In this document: positions 61,757-64,000 of the stretch, piece after piece
Position numbering within the stretch: the stretch's first letter is position 1
How the letters are laid out: each line of letters starts with the position of its first letter
Origin: Sphingobacteriaceae bacterium
GTDB lineage: Bacteria; Bacteroidota; Bacteroidia; B-17B0; Aurantibacillaceae
Direction of reading: 5' to 3'
Length of the DNA stretch: 64,000 bases
Assembly (NCBI GenBank): GCA_016715905.1
Contig: JADJXI010000005.1
Span: 504,150 to 568,149, forward strand
Translations under genes and position numbers: made by a program
The notes under the pieces: model-generated
Told to the model about the DNA's origin: nothing
Database searches by the model: none
Seen by the model: the letters and a program-made list of their open reading frames with translations, nothing else

Positions 61757-62637
61757 TTTTTATTTATTAATCTGATTTTATAATGCAAAGGTGTAAAAGG
61801 AGGTATGCTTCCGTTGCTGCTTCCACTTTCACCAAATGCGAGTTGCGAAGGTAAGATTATTTTTGATTCTTCACCTATTTTTAGCTTACCAATAACATAA
61901 TTTAAACCTTTTACTAATTGGTCGGGGGTGCCGTATTTTAAGGTGAAATTGTTTGGTGAATAATCTATTATTCTTCCATCCAAAAACGAGCCCTCATATT
62001 GTATTTCAATAATATCACCATAACGTACAGGGTCTGAAGCGGCCAAATCTGTTTTTGATACCCAATAAATTCCAATAGAATCTTTGGCATTTATCATTTC
62101 CTCTTTAGTACCGAAATATTGTAATATTTCTTTGTGTTCGTCTGAGTAGATTTTTTGCAAAGCTAAGGCATAGGCCTCTTGATTTAATATTTCTTTAATT
62201 CGCGCTCGTATTTTTATTACACTGTCGCGTTCACTAAAAAAGGGTACGGGTTGGCCAAATTGTTCATTAAAAAATTTTTTGGTTGGGATGAGAATAATAA
62301 TACTGTCGCCGTTGTTACATTTACTAATTGCATGATGAAATGCATGTATAGATTTCAACGAATCAATGCGAATAAATAAACGATCTCTCAGGTCGTGCAC
62401 GCTATCATAAAAAACTGAATCGGTTTGCGTATAAAAAACCGCATTCACATGGGCGTATTGCCCTTTTTCATAAGCATTAGAATCTTCCGTAAAGCTGATT
62501 AGTTTCCAATAATAACCGGCTGCATGATAACTATACTCTGTACTATTCTTTTTAGAATTACAATGTGTTAATGTAATGATTACAAAAACGCATAATAAAT
62601 ATTGCAATGCGGGTTTATTAATCAATTTGAATATCAT
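61753..62637 (-). CDS. FKBP-type PPIase lipoprotein with two FKBP units
   Basis: A 294-residue lipoprotein from ATG 62637 (signal LCVFVIITLTHC). I prefer this to the TTG two codons earlier. An FKBP-like unit lies at ~55-160 (YAHVNAVFYTQTDSVFYDSV, GDSIIILIPTKKFF) and a second at ~195-294 (YGDIIEIQYEGSFLDGRIID, LVKGLNYVIGKLKIGEESKI, ILPSQLAFGESGSSNGSIPP). Several catalytic aromatic residues are substituted in the first unit, so it may be chaperone-like only. It overlaps both neighbours (20 bp with the gene before, 4 bp with the gene after). Confidence 0.88.
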   Translation of the reverse strand: MIFKLINKPALQYLLCVFVIITLTHCNSKKNSTEYSYHAAGYYWKLISFTEDSNAYEKGQYAHVNAVFYTQTDSVFYDSVHDLRDRLFIRIDSLKSIHAFHHAISKCNNGDSIIILIPTKKFFNEQFGQPVPFFSERDSVIKIRARIKEILNQEAYALALQKIYSDEHKEILQYFGTKEEMINAKDSIGIYWVSKTDLAASDPVRYGDIIEIQYEGSFLDGRIIDYSPNNFTLKYGTPDQLVKGLNYVIGKLKIGEESKIILPSQLAFGESGSSNGSIPPFTPLHYKIRLINKK

Positions 62638-63136
62638 ACACAATGGGCATTTGTGGTGGAATTTTTTTCATATCTCCCATTAACCCATGCGCAAGGTGCG
62701 AAGGGATGAGAATTAAAGCCTGATCACCGGTTTTTAAAAAGGTTAGGGCTTTATGCAATCCGCTTTCCACATTTTCCTGTCCTACTCGTATAGTTTTTTT
62801 TCCTTCTTCGTCAGAACTATAACACGTGGTACCATTCAGCAAACTTAAAGTAAAACTAATACTAACCGTAGTGTTATTTTTTATACTATCGCCTTTTGGT
62901 GAAGGATTATAAACATAATAGCGTATACCGGAAGTGGTTTTTACAAAATCCATTTTATGAGATTTGGCGTAATAATCCATTTCATCATTTTCCTTTTGTA
63001 CCACTAATTTATTGGCTTCTACAAATTGATTTTTTAAAGCTTGTTCGTTATAATTAATTTTTTTACCCGTTTTAGAATTATTTTCAGAGCAATAACTAAA
63101 AATAAAAAGGCTTGAAATTATAAACCAAATACGCAT
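62618..63136 (-). CDS. small FKBP-type lipoprotein (GldI-like)
   Basis: A 172-residue lipoprotein (signal IISSLFIFSYC, lipid Cys at 16). A single FKBP domain covers ~80-172: TTVSISFTLSLLNGTTCYSS, ALTFLKTGDQALILIPSHLA, HGLMGDMKKIPPQMPIVYDI. Size, lipobox and fold fit the gliding-motility-associated GldI group of Flavobacteria, but several active-site aromatics are changed and I cannot separate it from other small FKBPs. It is the first gene of the four-gene PPIase operon, divergent from nth. Confidence 0.82.
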   Translation of the reverse strand: MRIWFIISSLFIFSYCSENNSKTGKKINYNEQALKNQFVEANKLVVQKENDEMDYYAKSHKMDFVKTTSGIRYYVYNPSPKGDSIKNNTTVSISFTLSLLNGTTCYSSDEEGKKTIRVGQENVESGLHKALTFLKTGDQALILIPSHLAHGLMGDMKKIPPQMPIVYDIQID

Positions 63137-63193
63137 GTTGTAAATTTAAGCATACTATGATAATGGAGACTATAAAAAAACTAATTTTAGGCT

Positions 63194-63913
63194 ATGAATA
63201 GAGCCGAAAGATATAAAGGGGTATTAGCTTATTTTGAGAAAAATGCACCTGGAGCTGAAACTGAATTGAAGTATAACTCACCTTTTGAGCTATTGGTTTC
63301 GGTGATACTAAGCGCTCAGTGTACCGATAAGCGGGTAAATTTAACAACTCCGGCCTTGTTTTCTGCTTTTCCAAACGCTGAGATTATGGCCATTGCAGGT
63401 AAAGATCAGATTTTTGAATACATTAAAAATATAAGTTACCCGAATAATAAGGCAACCCATTTAGCAGGAATGTCAAAAATATTGATGGAGGAATTCAATG
63501 GGCAAGTGCCTGAAACAATGGAAGATTTACTAAAATTACCGGGCGTTGGACGTAAAACGGCTAATGTGATCATGTCGGTTTTATATGACCATCCGGCTAT
63601 GGCGGTAGACACCCACGTGTTTAGGGTAAGTGCCAGATTAGGCTTAACGCTTAATGCTAAAAATCCTTTGCAATGTGAAAAACAATTAATTACATTTATA
63701 CCAGAATCATTGATTCCTAAAGCGCATCATTGGCTCATCTTGCACGGCAGATATATTTGTTTGGCGAGAAAACCAAAATGCGATTTATGCGAGCTTAAAA
63801 AATACTGTAAGTTCTTCGAAAAAAAACTATCATTAAAACTTAAATCAAATGGCAAAAAAGTCAGCAAAAAAAGCGACAAAGAAAAAAGTCGTAAAGAAAA
63901 AGGCAGCACCTAA
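63194..63913 (+). CDS. nth: endonuclease III (DNA glycosylase/AP lyase)
   Basis: A 239-residue Nth. The helix-hairpin-helix is LPGVGRKTANVIMSV, with the catalytic Lys in LSAQCTDKRVN and the catalytic Asp in MAVDTHVFRVSARLG. The iron-sulphur cluster motif C-x6-C-x2-C-x5-C is complete (CLARKPKCDLCELKKYC). It removes oxidised pyrimidines and nicks the AP site. The core ends near KKYCKFF. The following basic tail (KKVSKKSDKEKSRKEKGST) is read in another frame from the same bases as the next gene's start, which overlaps it by 65 bp. Confidence 0.96.
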   Translation: MNRAERYKGVLAYFEKNAPGAETELKYNSPFELLVSVILSAQCTDKRVNLTTPALFSAFPNAEIMAIAGKDQIFEYIKNISYPNNKATHLAGMSKILMEEFNGQVPETMEDLLKLPGVGRKTANVIMSVLYDHPAMAVDTHVFRVSARLGLTLNAKNPLQCEKQLITFIPESLIPKAHHWLILHGRYICLARKPKCDLCELKKYCKFFEKKLSLKLKSNGKKVSKKSDKEKSRKEKGST

Positions 63914-64000
63914 GAAAAAAAGTGCAAAGAAAAAATCGGCTAAAAAGAAAACAACAGCCAAGAAAAAATCAGCTCCAAAGAAGAAGGTTGCTAAGAAGAA
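63849..64000 (+). CDS. Lys-rich histone H1-like protein, 3' truncated by window end
   Basis: From ATG 63849 the frame (+1 relative to nth) encodes MAKKSAKKATKKKVVKKKAA and continues in the same Lys/Ala/Ser/Thr pattern with SAKKK and TTAKKKSAPKKK repeats up to the window edge, at least 50 residues with no stop. This matches small basic chromatin proteins (Hc1/H1-like) of Bacteroidota and Chlamydiae. The 5' 65 bp overlap the 3' end of nth. No separate promoter is seen, so it may be coupled to nth. Length and C terminus are unknown. Confidence 0.8.
   Translation, partial: MAKKSAKKATKKKVVKKKAAPKKKSAKKKSAKKKTTAKKKSAPKKKVAKK

Noticed and set aside
1..64000. CRISPR arrays, insertion sequences, prophage, tRNA and rRNA genes
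   Set aside because: Looked for evenly spaced repeats, transposase motifs and cloverleaf sequences by eye. None convincing. A tRNA scan would be decisive.

Overview
The window looks like a chromosomal segment of an AT-rich member of the Bacteroidota, probably a gliding or flavobacterial-type lineage. The evidence is several C-terminal type IX secretion (T9SS) sorting domains, a PorP/SprF-family outer-membrane protein paired with a PorE-like TPR/PD40/OmpA protein, a PorD (DUF4835) gene behind coaBC, DUF4476, a near absence of Shine-Dalgarno sites, and occasional TAnnTTTG promoter elements. I see no mobile element, CRISPR array, tRNA or rRNA. The species is not identifiable from the sequence alone.

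Layout: 1-2.1 kb holds the 3' part of coaBC, porD and a small secreted protein. 2.1-7.4 kb (mostly minus strand) holds a TPR sensor, a bifunctional-nuclease protein, etfA/etfB, an ECF sigma factor and the SRP RNA. 7.4-15.8 kb (plus strand, with one minus-strand desaturase) holds a glycosyltransferase, a VWA protein, lipoproteins and a PKD/T9SS surface protein. 15.8-24.1 kb holds a BNR-propeller protein, an Nramp-UspA fusion, thrS and infC (AUC start). 24.2-33 kb holds a ligand-sensor/SpoIIE phosphatase, a BaiN-type flavoprotein, an RND permease and pruA. 33-39.2 kb is accessory: T9SS cargo, a frameshifted cytochrome c lipoprotein, a membrane hydrolase, GNAT and VOC proteins, and a T9SS-sorted cyclophilin. 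39.2-44.5 kb holds a TPR sensor in an operon with carB, then RRM and RidA genes. 44.5-54.5 kb is a dense group of TPR sensors and SpoIIE phosphatases interrupted by paaZ. 54.5-64 kb holds DUF4476, glutaryl-CoA dehydrogenase, the PorP/PorE-like pair, four consecutive PPIases, nth and the start of a Lys-rich H1-like gene.

The strongest candidate for an undescribed system is a signalling family scattered through the window. Three proteins (24.2, 45.7 and 53.0 kb) carry unrelated sensor regions, then a membrane segment, a coiled coil with a conserved ILDSI-x-YA-x-(K/R)IQ helix, and a SpoIIE/PP2C phosphatase. Four more proteins (2.1, 39.2, 48.0 and 49.5 kb) keep signal peptide, TPRs, membrane segment and the same helix, yet all stop 24-28 residues after its tyrosine, just before the phosphatase would begin. 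This repeated end point suggests a designed phosphatase-less class, perhaps partners or decoys of the full-length enzymes, rather than random decay.

Genes that may work together: T9SS parts (porD, PorP/SprF, PorE-like) with T9SS cargo and a block of periplasmic PPIases that could fold exported proteins; and etfAB with glutaryl-CoA dehydrogenase, pruA and orphan paaZ in amino-acid/aromatic acyl-CoA catabolism.
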